A stretch of DNA of 64,000 nt. Source: Bog-113 sp963752695. GTDB lineage: Bacteria > Acidobacteriota > Terriglobia > Bryobacterales > Bryobacteraceae. Below the pieces are notes generated by a model, which did no database searches, was not told the DNA's origin, and was given only the letters and a program-made list of their open reading frames with translations. Location of the stretch: NCBI GenBank assembly GCA_963752695.1, contig CAVVZB010000001.1, forward strand, positions 744,001 to 808,000, in the 5' to 3' direction. This document shows, one piece after another, positions 16,405 through 25,434 of this stretch. The stretch's first letter is position 1. Every line of letters begins with the position of its first letter. The translations under genes and the position numbers were made by a program.

Positions 16405-18328
16405 ATGGCTCTTAAAGACGTTATTTTCGGGAAACCGATCGCTTCCGATAATGAAGGGGAACAGCGCGTTGGGATCGCTGCGGGAATTCCTATTTTCGGG
16501 CTGGACGCGCTCGGCTCGGCTGCGTATGGCCCTGAAGCCGCCCTGACCATCCTGATTCCGCTGGGCGCGGCAGGGTTGGGCTTCGCCCTACCCATCACGC
16601 TGAGCATTGTCGTCCTGCTAGCCATCGTCTATTTCTCCTACCGGCAGACCATCGAGGCCTATCCAACGGGCGGCGGAAGCTATACCGTGGCGCGCTTCAA
16701 CCTGGGCGCGCGGGTCGGACTGCTGGCTGCCGCGGCGTTGATGATCGACTACCTGTTGAACGTCGCGGTCGGCATCTCGACCGGAGTGGGAGCTTTGATT
16801 TCGGCCGCCCCGGGATTGCAGCATTACACCCTGCCGTTATGTCTCGGGATTTTGGCTTTGATCACATTGATCAACCTGCGCGGAGTGCGTGAGGCCGGAC
16901 TCGTGTTTTTGGCTCCGACTTATGTGTTTCTGGCCTGCGTCCTTGGCGCGATCCTCTGGGGTGTCACAAAAACTCTGCTCAGCGGAGGCCATCCGGCGCC
17001 GGTTGTTGCTCCGCCGCATGCTCACGCCGCCGCAGCTGGAGTTAGTGTTTGGTTATTGGTTAAAGCATTTGCCAGTGGCTGCACGGCGATGACTGGCGTT
17101 GAAGCTGTGAGCAACGGCGTTCAGGCCTTCCGTGAGCCGGTTACCAAGGTCGCTCAGCGAACACTGACGGTGATCATCGCTCTTCTCATTGTCATGTTGC
17201 TGGGCATTGGGTATCTGGCGCAGGCTTACCGGATCGCCGCGACCGAGCCGGGCCGCTCCGGTTATGAGAGCGTCTTATCCCAGTTGCTTGGCGCGGTCGC
17301 TGGAAAAGGCGATGTTTTACTATGTGGCCATCGGATCGATTCTAGTTGTACTCGCGCTCTCCGCTAACACATCCTTTGCGGACTTTCCTCGGCTTTGCCG
17401 CGCAGTGGCCCAGAACGGCTATCTTCCCTATGGGTTTGCCATCCGGGGCCGCCGCCTTGTGTATTCGTACGGGGTGTATGTTCTGGCGGCTTTGTCCGCC
17501 TTACTGCTGATCGTGTTTGGCGGGGTGACCGATCGCCTCATCCCGCTATTTGCCATCGGCGCATTTCTCTCATTCACACTCTCGCAAGCTGGAATGGTTG
17601 TGCATTGGCTCAAGAAGAAAGGACCGCACTTCCGCAAGAACCTGGCGGTCAACGCTCTAGGCGCAGTCGCGACTGGAATCACCGTCATTGTTGTCCTGGT
17701 AGCGAAGTTTGTCGAGGGCGCGTGGATCACGCTTGTCATGATTCCGGCTCTGCTGCTGATCATGGGAGCGATCCGCAGACACTATCATCAGGTTGCCTTG
17801 CAGATTGCGAGTCCCGCGCCGCTGGACACCGCCGAACCCGAAAACCCGATTGTCGTAGTGCCGGTGGACGAATGGAACCGCGTAACGAAGAAAGCGGTCC
17901 GTTTCGCCATGGCGATGTCGGACCGCGTAGAGGTGCTGCATATCGATTCCGCTGAAGAATCGCAAACGCTCCAGCAGCAATGGGACGAGTGCTTCGATCG
18001 AACCCGTGCCGGCGGTCTGCCTGACCCGAAACTGGTGATCTTGAAATCACCGTACCGGATGGTCGTGAACCCGATTGTGGACTATGTATTTAAGTTGGAG
18101 GAGCAAAATCCTGACAAGCAAATCGCAGTTGTCATATCGGAGTTAGTCGAGCAGCACTGGTATGAAGAGTTACTCCATAACCAGCGCGCTCGCGTCTTGA
18201 CTTCGCTGTTAACGCGCAACGGCGCTCAGCGAATTGCAGTGGTGAATGTTCCCTGGTACTTTAATCAGCCAGCCGAGGCCAATGCTAGTTCGACCCACCC
18301 GGGGGACAAGCCTTCGCATCGCCCTTGA
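16405..18328 (+). pseudogene. APC-superfamily permease, interrupted by a +1 frameshift
   Basis: Two overlapping frames together make one APC-family amino-acid/cation permease with a C-terminal cytosolic domain (about 640 aa). The N-terminal part (16405 to about 17310) has GIPIFGLDALGSAAYGPEA and GGGSYTVARFNLG with about eight membrane spans. The rest resumes in another frame at about 17314 (FYYVAIGSILVVLALSANTSFADFPRL), with further spans and a soluble tail (about 17850-18328). Removing one base near GGAAAAGGCGATG (about 17301-17313) would restore continuity. Either the gene is inactivated or there is a sequencing error. Its end overlaps the convergent exported protein by 44 bp. Confidence 0.8.
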
Positions 18329-19376
18329 ATGAATTCAGGAGTGTATACCAGCCATTCACCGAAGTAGATGCAGTCTCCCTTGTGAACCATCCGTGGAATA
18401 CAAGATCTTCGGGATGATAGGTAAATCCGTTTAAGGTGATAGGAGTTGAGATACCCGTGACCGGGTCGCCGACCTCGAGGTTGCTCTGACAGGTGGAAAC
18501 CTGTCCCACGCGGCCCCACGCCGGTACGGAGTTTACGCCGGTCGGGTCGTCCATCGCTTCGCCAATCTCATGAGTGATGATCTCGACATCGTCGATGCCG
18601 CTGAAATCGCCGCTATCGACATAGGAGGACACCGAATAAGTAAGGTTGCCATCCTGCGAATGGAATCCGAGAATACAGCACTGGCCTTCGGTAAACACAA
18701 TGTCGTAAGAGACAAAGATGACAAGCTGGCTGGAATCGACCCCGATCGAGTTAGCGGACAGAATGTTATTGATTTGCTTCTGAAACCAGAGCAGGCTCAC
18801 TTTGCCGAGATACCCGCCCGCGGCTTTGGAGGCTGTGCCATCTACCAGCGGCACGGTAAGAGTGATCGGAGCTTTGACGACCGGCTGTCCCAGGATCAAG
18901 TGATAACCGTTGGAACCCGCACCGGTTTGGCTCCAGAAGTTCGCGCGGGAGAAGTTATCGATATACTGATTGGCCCCCAGATCTGTGGCGCCCGCAAGTA
19001 GATCGACCGGTTGAAAGATCGGCGAATTCTCCAGCAACTGAACTTCGCTCAGAGTCCCGCCGTTTACCGGCTTCGTAGGATCGAAAGTGTGCTTCTGGAC
19101 TTTGAAAACAAGAGGCACGAATACTACCGGCAACGTGGTGGAAACACCGGTAGTCGGGTTGGCGCCGACCATCGTATAGGTCACCCCGTTAGATGTTCCC
19201 TGCCATGTGGGTAGACCGGGGCCGGTCACGCCATTGGGCTGATCCGCGCCGAAACGGATGAAGCCGTTCGGGACGTGGTGTTTGTAATAAGGATGGTCTT
19301 GCCCGAAAGCGGCAGTTGCCAACGACAATGCAGCGGCAGTCAAGCTCGTAAAAGTACGTAGTGTCAGATGCTTCAT
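18285..19376 (-). CDS. Exported HExxE protein, possible metallopeptidase-like
   Basis: 363 aa from ATG 19376, chosen because CCAGGAG sits 5 nt upstream; an upstream start at 19409 lacks this. A clear signal peptide ends near AAFGQ. The body has VDSGDFSGIDDVEIITHEIGEAMDDP (shown in part; His at about residue 269) and late Cys residues. HE-x-x-E resembles a zinc protease motif with the second His replaced by Glu. Similar exported proteins with HExxE-x-x-DP are known in bacteria, but I cannot assign a substrate. A promoter candidate lies upstream. Confidence 0.7.
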   Translation of the reverse strand: MKHLTLRTFTSLTAAALSLATAAFGQDHPYYKHHVPNGFIRFGADQPNGVTGPGLPTWQGTSNGVTYTMVGANPTTGVSTTLPVVFVPLVFKVQKHTFDPTKPVNGGTLSEVQLLENSPIFQPVDLLAGATDLGANQYIDNFSRANFWSQTGAGSNGYHLILGQPVVKAPITLTVPLVDGTASKAAGGYLGKVSLLWFQKQINNILSANSIGVDSSQLVIFVSYDIVFTEGQCCILGFHSQDGNLTYSVSSYVDSGDFSGIDDVEIITHEIGEAMDDPTGVNSVPAWGRVGQVSTCQSNLEVGDPVTGISTPITLNGFTYHPEDLVFHGWFTRETASTSVNGWYTLLNSFKGDAKACPPGGSN

Positions 19377-19451
19377 GAGTCTCCTGGAGTGTGTTAGGCC
19401 CAGCCACAAGGGGGCTCTCTTAGATAAGTACCAACTGGGTAATATCTTTAG

Positions 19452-19479
19452 AGTATAACTGACAAGGCCAAACTAGCAA
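19452..19479 (-). promoter_or_regulatory. Candidate sigma-70 promoter for the HExxE protein gene
   Basis: On the minus strand TTGCTA (19474-19479) and TATACT (19452-19457) are separated by 16 bp; matches to consensus are 4/6 and 5/6. The start codon is about 75 nt downstream, with a good ribosome site. The region between the two genes is AT-richer than its surroundings. Confidence 0.4.
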
Positions 19480-19505
19480 TTGGGTTTAACGCCTAGAATT
19501 GTCGC

Positions 19506-20549
19506 CTAGTAACCTTTTTGCTTATCCACTACATTGACTAAAGGCTTTCCATCGACAAAGCGTTGGAGATTCTCTTTAATCGTCGCCACCATGCGTCCAT
19601 GGTCTTGATCGGAGCGCCCCGCAATATGAGGAGTGACTATGGCGTTTTCAAAACGCCATAGCGGATGTTCCTTGGGAAGCGGTTCCGGATCGGTGACGTC
19701 TACCCCTGCGCCCGCTAGCCGCTTCTCATCGAGCGCTTTCACCAGTCCGCCCATGTCGTAAATCCCACCCCGGCTCACAGCGATGAAGTAGGACTGATTC
19801 TTCATCAACTCGAACTGACGCGCGCCCATCATCTTGTGACTTCTCGGAGTGTCTGGTACGGAGATAAATACGACGTCGGCCGAAGGAAGCACTTCGTCCA
19901 ACTGATCCGGCTTGACGACACGCTTGATAAACGGCAGGAAAGGCTTGTCTTCTGGATCAACGCCGATCACGTTCATGCCGAACGCGCTCGCGCGGATCGC
20001 AATCTGTGTGCCGATGCCGCCCACGCCAATGACTACCGCCGTCTTGCCGGCCAATTCAATTCCGTGGAACGATCGCGGATCCCAGATCTGCTGCTGGTCA
20101 TTCTTGTACAGCTTGTAGAGATCGCGGGACAACATGAGCAGCATCGCAAGCGCATGATCGGCGATCTCGGGGCCTTGCACGATCTTGTTGTTCGTCAACG
20201 TGATGTTGCTGTTTTGAAGGTCGCGGGATCCATCCGCGGGAAAAAGAACGTGTTCCACGCCGGCGCTCATCACTCCCACCCACCTCAGCTGCTTTCCCGC
20301 GCGCACTTCCGCCGAAGTGATGTTGCCGATAAAGCCATCCGCGTCGACAATCTCTTGCATCACGTTCGTGTCGGTCACTGGAACAATCTTCGCGTTTGGA
20401 ACCGCGCTCTGAAAATCCCGCGCGGACGCACTCGGGCCGCCTTCAACGAGGATCTTTTTCTGTTGCGCGTTCACCGCCAGCGCGCAGACAAAAAGCACGC
20501 CCAGCTTACGGGCGATGGAGTAACTAGAGGGTCTCAGAGAAGTCGGCAT
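19506..20549 (-). CDS. D-2-hydroxyacid dehydrogenase with N-terminal leader
   Basis: 347 aa from ATG 20549; a longer start at 20618 would overlap the SulP gene and is rejected. The N-terminus looks like a signal peptide (SIARKLGVLFVCALAVNAQ). It is followed by a full 2-hydroxyacid dehydrogenase: NAD motif VIGVGGIGTQIA, catalytic Arg in AVSRGG, Glu in DPEPLPKEHPLW and His in TPHIAG. The enzyme family reduces 2-oxoacids with NAD(P)H, which is normally absent outside the cytosol, so the leader is odd. It lies 14 bp after the SulP stop and may share its transcript. Confidence 0.85.
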   Translation of the reverse strand: MPTSLRPSSYSIARKLGVLFVCALAVNAQQKKILVEGGPSASARDFQSAVPNAKIVPVTDTNVMQEIVDADGFIGNITSAEVRAGKQLRWVGVMSAGVEHVLFPADGSRDLQNSNITLTNNKIVQGPEIADHALAMLLMLSRDLYKLYKNDQQQIWDPRSFHGIELAGKTAVVIGVGGIGTQIAIRASAFGMNVIGVDPEDKPFLPFIKRVVKPDQLDEVLPSADVVFISVPDTPRSHKMMGARQFELMKNQSYFIAVSRGGIYDMGGLVKALDEKRLAGAGVDVTDPEPLPKEHPLWRFENAIVTPHIAGRSDQDHGRMVATIKENLQRFVDGKPLVNVVDKQKGY

Positions 20550-20563
20550 GGCGTGGCAAGAAG

Positions 20564-22330
20564 CTACACCATATAGTAAAGCTTCTCCTGCTGCTCGCTG
20601 CCATAGAGGCTGACGCAATGCGGGCAGGAGTGCTCATTGGACATCTGATATGCATGGCGCACCGCGCGAATGGTAGAGGAATAGCTCTCGGCGCCCTGGA
20701 AGAATACGCGGTCGTCAGGCAGCCAATCGTAGAACCCCATAGCCTGAATGCCTCGCGCGAAGTCAGGCCGGACACCGCAAAGCAGCACGTGAACGCCGTC
20801 CTTGAGCATGTCCTGTAGGAAATGCTGGAAGCGTTCCAGGCAAACCATATCGGGATTGCGCGTACGCTTCAGGCGAAGAATGACGAACTGGATGCCCTCG
20901 TCGCGCGTTCGCTTCCGCAGTTCTTCGAAGCAGCGTTCCAGATCGGGAGCGGCGCCGAAAAATAGCTCGCCTTCGAAGTCGAAAAGAATCATGCCAGAGC
21001 AGGGCGGGTCAGCGGAAATACGATCGCGCACCAGCCCTTCCGGGGTGACGATCAACTCATGGCCGCGGAGCCGCGCCACTCGCGGAACGAAGAGCACAAT
21101 AGAAACGGCCACGCCAATGAGGATCGAGTATTCGACGCTGATAAAGATCGCTACGAACGCCGTCAACATCACCAGGAAGGCGTCATAGCGCGAGGAACGA
21201 AGCGTGTGTTTCAGGCGGTTCCAGTCGATCAGACGCGCGGCGGTGACGAGCAATAGCCCGGCGAGCGCCGCCTTCGGAATGAAGCGCATGAGCGGTGCGA
21301 AAGCTAGCAGGACAATGCTGACCGACGCGGCGGCGAATACCCCGGACATGCGGCTCACCGCACCAGCCTGGTAATTGATTGCCGACCTTGTCAGCGATCC
21401 AGACCCTGGCAGGCATTGGAAGAATCCACCGGTTAGATTGGCCAACCCTTCGGCCATGCACTGCTTATTGAAGTCAAGAGACTGCCGTGTGTGATTGGCA
21501 ATTGCCTTCGAGATGGCCAGCGCTTCCAGAAGTCCTAAAGACGCCACCGCAAGAGCGCTGCCGGACATCTCCCGGATCCACCAAAATTTGATTTCCGGAA
21601 TATGCGGCATCGGCAGACTCGCGGGCACGTTGCCCACTACCGACAAGATCGCCTTGCCATCCTTGATCGGCGTGGACCAACCCAAATAGAACGCGAGCAC
21701 GGTGGCGATAACCAACGCCATGAGCATATCGAGTTGCGGCATCCGGTATCTGCGCGCGAGGTAGCGCAGAATGATGACGGCGGCCACCGTTCCAAGCCCG
21801 ATTCCCAGCGCACGCGGATTCAAAGCGCCGCCCTGCGTGATTGTCATCCAGAAGCGCAGCAGCACGTGCTGATGTCCGGTGCCACGATCCTTGATGCCGA
21901 GCAGATTGCCCACTTGGCTTAACGCAATTAGGAATCCCGCGCCCGTGATGAACCCCACCACGACCGATTCGGAGATATAACGTGTCAAGTCGCCAAGCTT
22001 AAACACTGCAATAAAAATCTGCAGGCAGCCGACCATGATGCCCAACAGAAAACAAGCTTGGTAGGCGTCGAAGTGCGCTTCGGGATCGACAAAAGCAAGC
22101 GCGCTAAATACCACCAGCGAAATGGCGTTGGTCGGTCCGTTGATCAAATGCGAGGAGGAGCCGAATATGGACGCGACCAAGGTGACTACGATAGCCGAGT
22201 AAAGACCAAATCGCGGATCGATCCCGGCGATCAACGCATAAGCCATCGCTTGCGGCAAACTGATTGCCGCGACCGTCACGCCGGCCATCAAGTCGCTCCG
22301 GCATTTACTCCAGGAGTAATCGACAGTCAT
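20564..22330 (-). CDS. SulP-family inorganic anion transporter with STAS domain
   Basis: 588 aa from ATG 22330, whose ATGA overlaps the stop of the upstream sulfate-binding gene; a longer reading frame to 22648 lies opposite nothing conserved and is rejected. The N-terminal transport domain has DLMAGVTVAAISLPQAMAYA and INGPTNAISLVVFSALA; the C-terminal STAS domain begins near GMILFDFEGELFFGAAPDLE. A short tail has SCPHC. SulP proteins move sulfate, bicarbonate or other anions. The neighbour suggests sulfate or a similar oxyanion. The binding protein is not a normal partner of SulP (see findings). Confidence 0.9.
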   Translation of the reverse strand: MTVDYSWSKCRSDLMAGVTVAAISLPQAMAYALIAGIDPRFGLYSAIVVTLVASIFGSSSHLINGPTNAISLVVFSALAFVDPEAHFDAYQACFLLGIMVGCLQIFIAVFKLGDLTRYISESVVVGFITGAGFLIALSQVGNLLGIKDRGTGHQHVLLRFWMTITQGGALNPRALGIGLGTVAAVIILRYLARRYRMPQLDMLMALVIATVLAFYLGWSTPIKDGKAILSVVGNVPASLPMPHIPEIKFWWIREMSGSALAVASLGLLEALAISKAIANHTRQSLDFNKQCMAEGLANLTGGFFQCLPGSGSLTRSAINYQAGAVSRMSGVFAAASVSIVLLAFAPLMRFIPKAALAGLLLVTAARLIDWNRLKHTLRSSRYDAFLVMLTAFVAIFISVEYSILIGVAVSIVLFVPRVARLRGHELIVTPEGLVRDRISADPPCSGMILFDFEGELFFGAAPDLERCFEELRKRTRDEGIQFVILRLKRTRNPDMVCLERFQHFLQDMLKDGVHVLLCGVRPDFARGIQAMGFYDWLPDDRVFFQGAESYSSTIRAVRHAYQMSNEHSCPHCVSLYGSEQQEKLYYMV

Positions 22331-23304
22331 GGCGTAATCTCCTGAATTTCTCTCCAATGCGGGGCCACAAGGCTCAAAGGAAACAGATTCATAGCCGGAA
22401 GCCTTCCGGAATGCTTGCGCATAATTGCCGCGTCGATGGGGCGGAGATCGTGCTGGGCAATGATTTCCTGGCCTTGATCGGAGAACAAGAAACGCAGATA
22501 TGCCTGCGCGTATGCTTCTTTGCGAGTGCCAGCCACGTCGGCGTCCACCCACGCGACAACCGGCTCCGCACGGATGCTGACGGGCGGGTACACCAGCTGT
22601 AATTCGCCGTTCGAGTTGTCGCACTCCAGAAGGGCTTCGTTTTCCCACGCTAAATGTACGTCGCCCAGCTTCTGCTCGGAAAAGGTTCGGCTCACGCCGC
22701 GGGCTCCGGCGTCCAACGTCAGCAGATGACTCTTAAGATGTTGCACGAACAGCCGCGCCGCGCCCGAATCGCCGCCGCGCGACGTCACCGAGCCCCACGC
22801 GCTCAAGAGGCTCAGCCGTCCGTTGCCCGAGGTTTCCGGAACCGATGAGACCACGGTAACTCCCGGTTTAATCAGATCGGGCCAATCGTGAACCGATTTG
22901 GGATTGCCCCTCCGAACCACAAACACGATCGTGGAGCTATATGGCCGGGAACCGTGAGGTAGCCGCTGCGCCCATCCTGGAGCAATCAGCCCATGCGCTT
23001 CCAACGGGCCGATGTCAGACTCAAGCGCAAGGGTGACTACATCCGCCTTTAAACCCGCGAGGACGGCGCTCGCCTGATTCGTGCTCTCCCCGTTCGATTG
23101 GCGGATGTGCACGGTCTTACCGTTGTCCCTCTGATACTTGGCGACAAACTGGGCGTTGATATCTTTGTAGAGTTCGCGGGTTGCGTCATACGAGACGTTG
23201 AGAAGCTGGTTGGATGAATCGCTGTTCAAGTTGCCGAACACCACCAGGGCCGCCGCAAGAGCGACGGCGACAAGCGCGAACGCATTAAGCCATCGGGAAT
23301 TCAT
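22327..23304 (-). CDS. ABC-type sulfate-binding periplasmic protein
   Basis: 325 aa with an N-terminal hydrophobic leader (ALVAVALAAALVVFG). It matches Sbp/CysP: LLNVSYDATRELYKDINAQF near the start, ADVVTLALESDIGPLE, STIVFVVRRGNPKSVHDWPDL, SSVPETSGNGRLSLLSAWG, and LAWENEAL. Such proteins deliver sulfate or thiosulfate to CysTWA. Here no cysT, cysW or cysA is present; the gene overlaps the SulP permease gene by 4 bp instead. It is divergent from the fucosidase with only 89 bp between. Confidence 0.9.
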   Translation of the reverse strand: MNSRWLNAFALVAVALAAALVVFGNLNSDSSNQLLNVSYDATRELYKDINAQFVAKYQRDNGKTVHIRQSNGESTNQASAVLAGLKADVVTLALESDIGPLEAHGLIAPGWAQRLPHGSRPYSSTIVFVVRRGNPKSVHDWPDLIKPGVTVVSSVPETSGNGRLSLLSAWGSVTSRGGDSGAARLFVQHLKSHLLTLDAGARGVSRTFSEQKLGDVHLAWENEALLECDNSNGELQLVYPPVSIRAEPVVAWVDADVAGTRKEAYAQAYLRFLFSDQGQEIIAQHDLRPIDAAIMRKHSGRLPAMNLFPLSLVAPHWREIQEITP

Positions 23305-23393
23305 TTAAACCTGGAGTGATGAGGCTACCACAGGGCCGCCTTGAATGTCTACTGAATCAGTACCCTTATCGGGCAGCCATAGAATGAGGATCG

Positions 23394-24884
23394 ATGAACA
23401 AGAGTTTGCTGACGCTTACACTGCTGGTTTCTCTGACTTTCGCGAGATACGCGGCCGGTCAGACGCGTTTTGAGCCCAACTGGAATTCCATCGATCAGCG
23501 TCCCACGCCACCGTGGTTCACTGAAGCCAAATTTGGAATCTTTATCCATTGGGGCGTCTACTCGGTACCCTCGTTTGCCGCCGCCGGTGTTCCGAAAGAG
23601 CAGCAGTACGCCGAATGGTATTGGCACACGCTAACCGAGGGTCAGCAAATCAAAGATCCGGATGCGCCAGGAACCGCCACCGTGAAATTTCACAACCGCG
23701 TGTTCGGAGCGGACTTCCCTTATAAAGACTTCGCGCCGCTATTCCGCGCGGAGTTGTTCAACCCTGGCGAGTGGGCCGAGACGCTAGCCGATTCAGGGGC
23801 CAAATACGTCGTACTGACGTCCAAGCATCATGAGGGCTTTGCCCTATGGCCGAGCAAGGAAGCATCGGCAACCTGGGGCCGCCCCTGGAATAGCGTTGAA
23901 GCGGGCCCGCATCGCGATCTGCTTGGCGACCTGACCGAAGCCGTTCGCCGCAAGAATCTAAAGATGGGCCTCTACTATTCGCTTTATGAGTGGTACAACC
24001 CGCTGTGGCTTTCCGACAAACCCCGCTACGTGGCCGAGCATATGCATCCGCAATTTAAAGATGTTGTGACGCGTTACAAACCCTCGATCATTTTCTCGGA
24101 TGGGGAATGGGAAATGACTTCTGCGGAGTGGCGCAGTCCCGAACTGCTCGCCTGGTTGTTCAACGAAAGCCCGGTGAAAGACGAGGTGGTGGTGGACGAT
24201 CGCTGGGGCAAAGACACGCGGCATAAGCATGGCGGCTACTACACGACCGAGTACACGGCCGGAATGAGCGGCATGGATCATCCCTGGGAAGAAAGCCGCG
24301 GGATGGGATTCTCTTATGGCTATAACCGCATGGAGCGCCTGGAACACTATCACACCGGGCGCGAACTGGTCCTCATGCTTGCTGACATCGTCAGTCGCGG
24401 GGGCAACTTGCTGCTCGATATCGGGCCCACTGCCGATGGCCGCATTCCGGTGATCATGCAGGAACGGCTCCACGAGATCGGCGCCTGGTTGAAAGTGAAC
24501 GGCGAGGCCATTTACGGGACACGTCCCTGGAGGCAAAGCAAGCAATGGAGCTCTGGTGAGGTTCCCAAGGTGGAGTACGACAAGGAATTCATGACTCCCT
24601 ACGATGTGACCAAGCTGGTAGGCCCACCCACGGCCGGAAAGGCGATAATTGAGAGCTTTTTCACCAGCAAGGGCAATGATGTTTACGCGATACTGCCCGG
24701 CTGGCGGTCGGGCCAGATGAAGATCGCAGGATTGGAACCCGGGCGCGTCAAATCGGTAACGTTACTCGGCGTCAGTGAGCCGGTGTCTTGGACTCGAGCG
24801 AATCGGGCTATAGGGGTCCGCCTGCCAGAGTTGCCCGCCGAGTTGCGGAACCAGCCCGCGTGGGTTCTGAAGATCAGCCAATAA
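23394..24884 (+). CDS. Alpha-L-fucosidase, GH29
   Basis: 496 aa with a signal peptide (LTLTLLVSLTFARYAAGQ). Family features: PPWFTEAKFGIFIHWGVYSV, KYVVLTSKHHEGFALWPS, the nucleophile Asp236 in IIFSDGEWE, and SRGGNLLLDIGPTADGRIP. GH29 enzymes hydrolyse alpha-L-fucosyl residues with retention; the position of the acid/base residue cannot be fixed by eye. It should act in the periplasm or outside the cell, on fucose-containing polymers. It is followed directly by the left end of the tRNA-bounded island. Confidence 0.92.
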   Translation: MNKSLLTLTLLVSLTFARYAAGQTRFEPNWNSIDQRPTPPWFTEAKFGIFIHWGVYSVPSFAAAGVPKEQQYAEWYWHTLTEGQQIKDPDAPGTATVKFHNRVFGADFPYKDFAPLFRAELFNPGEWAETLADSGAKYVVLTSKHHEGFALWPSKEASATWGRPWNSVEAGPHRDLLGDLTEAVRRKNLKMGLYYSLYEWYNPLWLSDKPRYVAEHMHPQFKDVVTRYKPSIIFSDGEWEMTSAEWRSPELLAWLFNESPVKDEVVVDDRWGKDTRHKHGGYYTTEYTAGMSGMDHPWEESRGMGFSYGYNRMERLEHYHTGRELVLMLADIVSRGGNLLLDIGPTADGRIPVIMQERLHEIGAWLKVNGEAIYGTRPWRQSKQWSSGEVPKVEYDKEFMTPYDVTKLVGPPTAGKAIIESFFTSKGNDVYAILPGWRSGQMKIAGLEPGRVKSVTLLGVSEPVSWTRANRAIGVRLPELPAELRNQPAWVLKISQ

Positions 24885-24891
24885 GGTTAAC

Positions 24892-24936
24892 TGGAGCCGG
24901 CGGCCAGAATTGAACTGGCGACCCCCTGATTACAAA
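24892..24936 (-). repeat. Left attachment-site copy: 3' part of tRNA-Thr
   Basis: These 45 bases match 26560-26604 with a single mismatch. They correspond to the tRNA-Thr 3' end from CCA through the T arm to the anticodon loop, and then diverge. A truncated tRNA copy at one end with an intact tRNA at the other is the footprint of integration by a tyrosine integrase. Confidence 0.85.
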
Positions 24937-25434
24937 ATCATATAACGGGTGTTTATGACCGTTTAAGACCTGTTATCATTAAGGCCACTTTGCTTAATAG
25001 AATGAACGGGTTGCACCGAACCAGATCACAAGCGGTAACAACCATTCCGTGCAGGGGGTGGGCACAGTATTGGGCACAATGAGATCCTAAGGAAAGAGAA
25101 TACCCGCGCGTTGCGGATGGTGTTTTAGGTAGTCAAGATACATGGCGCATCGAGATCCTGCAAGACACTCTCTACAGTCAGAGAGGCGGTAGGTTAGGAG
25201 CCCGCCACCATTTTCGTTTCGATGGCAGCCCCGAGCTCGAATCGGATTCCATGATCCGTCTTTCGATTTCTGTTTCTGTCATAGAGCCACTACGATTCTA
25301 GCCCGGCGACGTTTCGAATAGCCGCCTAGCCCGGCCACAGGGCCTATCGCGGCAAGGTAAGCCCGATGTCAGCCGCGACCCAATTCGCAGCGCGCTGCTC
25401 CGCATTCCCTTAGATCATTACGGAGATGGCCGCG
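24937..25434. other. Non-coding left part of the relic island
   Basis: About 500 bases with no supported gene. They contain short AT-rich inverted motifs right after the tRNA repeat (AACGG/CCGTT around 24951), a 22-base motif at 25057-25078 shared with the 3' end of the integrase remnant, and a 6-bp hairpin without a U tract (25168-25185). The first 19-bp direct repeat lies at 25319. Confidence 0.6.
25319..25337. repeat. 19-bp direct repeat, copy 1
   Basis: TAGCCGCCTAGCCCGGCCA, identical to 25974-25992. The two copies lie 655 bp apart and flank the 153-aa ORF. A shorter related string (CTAGCCCGGC) occurs at about 25299. Confidence 0.75.

Noticed and set aside
19836..20576. 246-aa plus-strand frame opposite the hydroxyacid dehydrogenase
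   Set aside because: No ribosome site or motif; the dehydrogenase frame has all catalytic residues.
22331..22648. 106-codon N-terminal extension of the SulP gene
   Set aside because: Overlaps the end of the sulfate-binding gene in another frame, is Arg/Pro-rich and absent from SulP proteins; the ATGA overlap start is far better.
25168..25185. CTCTCT/AGAGAG hairpin in the island
   Set aside because: Only 6 bp, AT-GC mixed, no U tract; not supported as terminator or attachment site.
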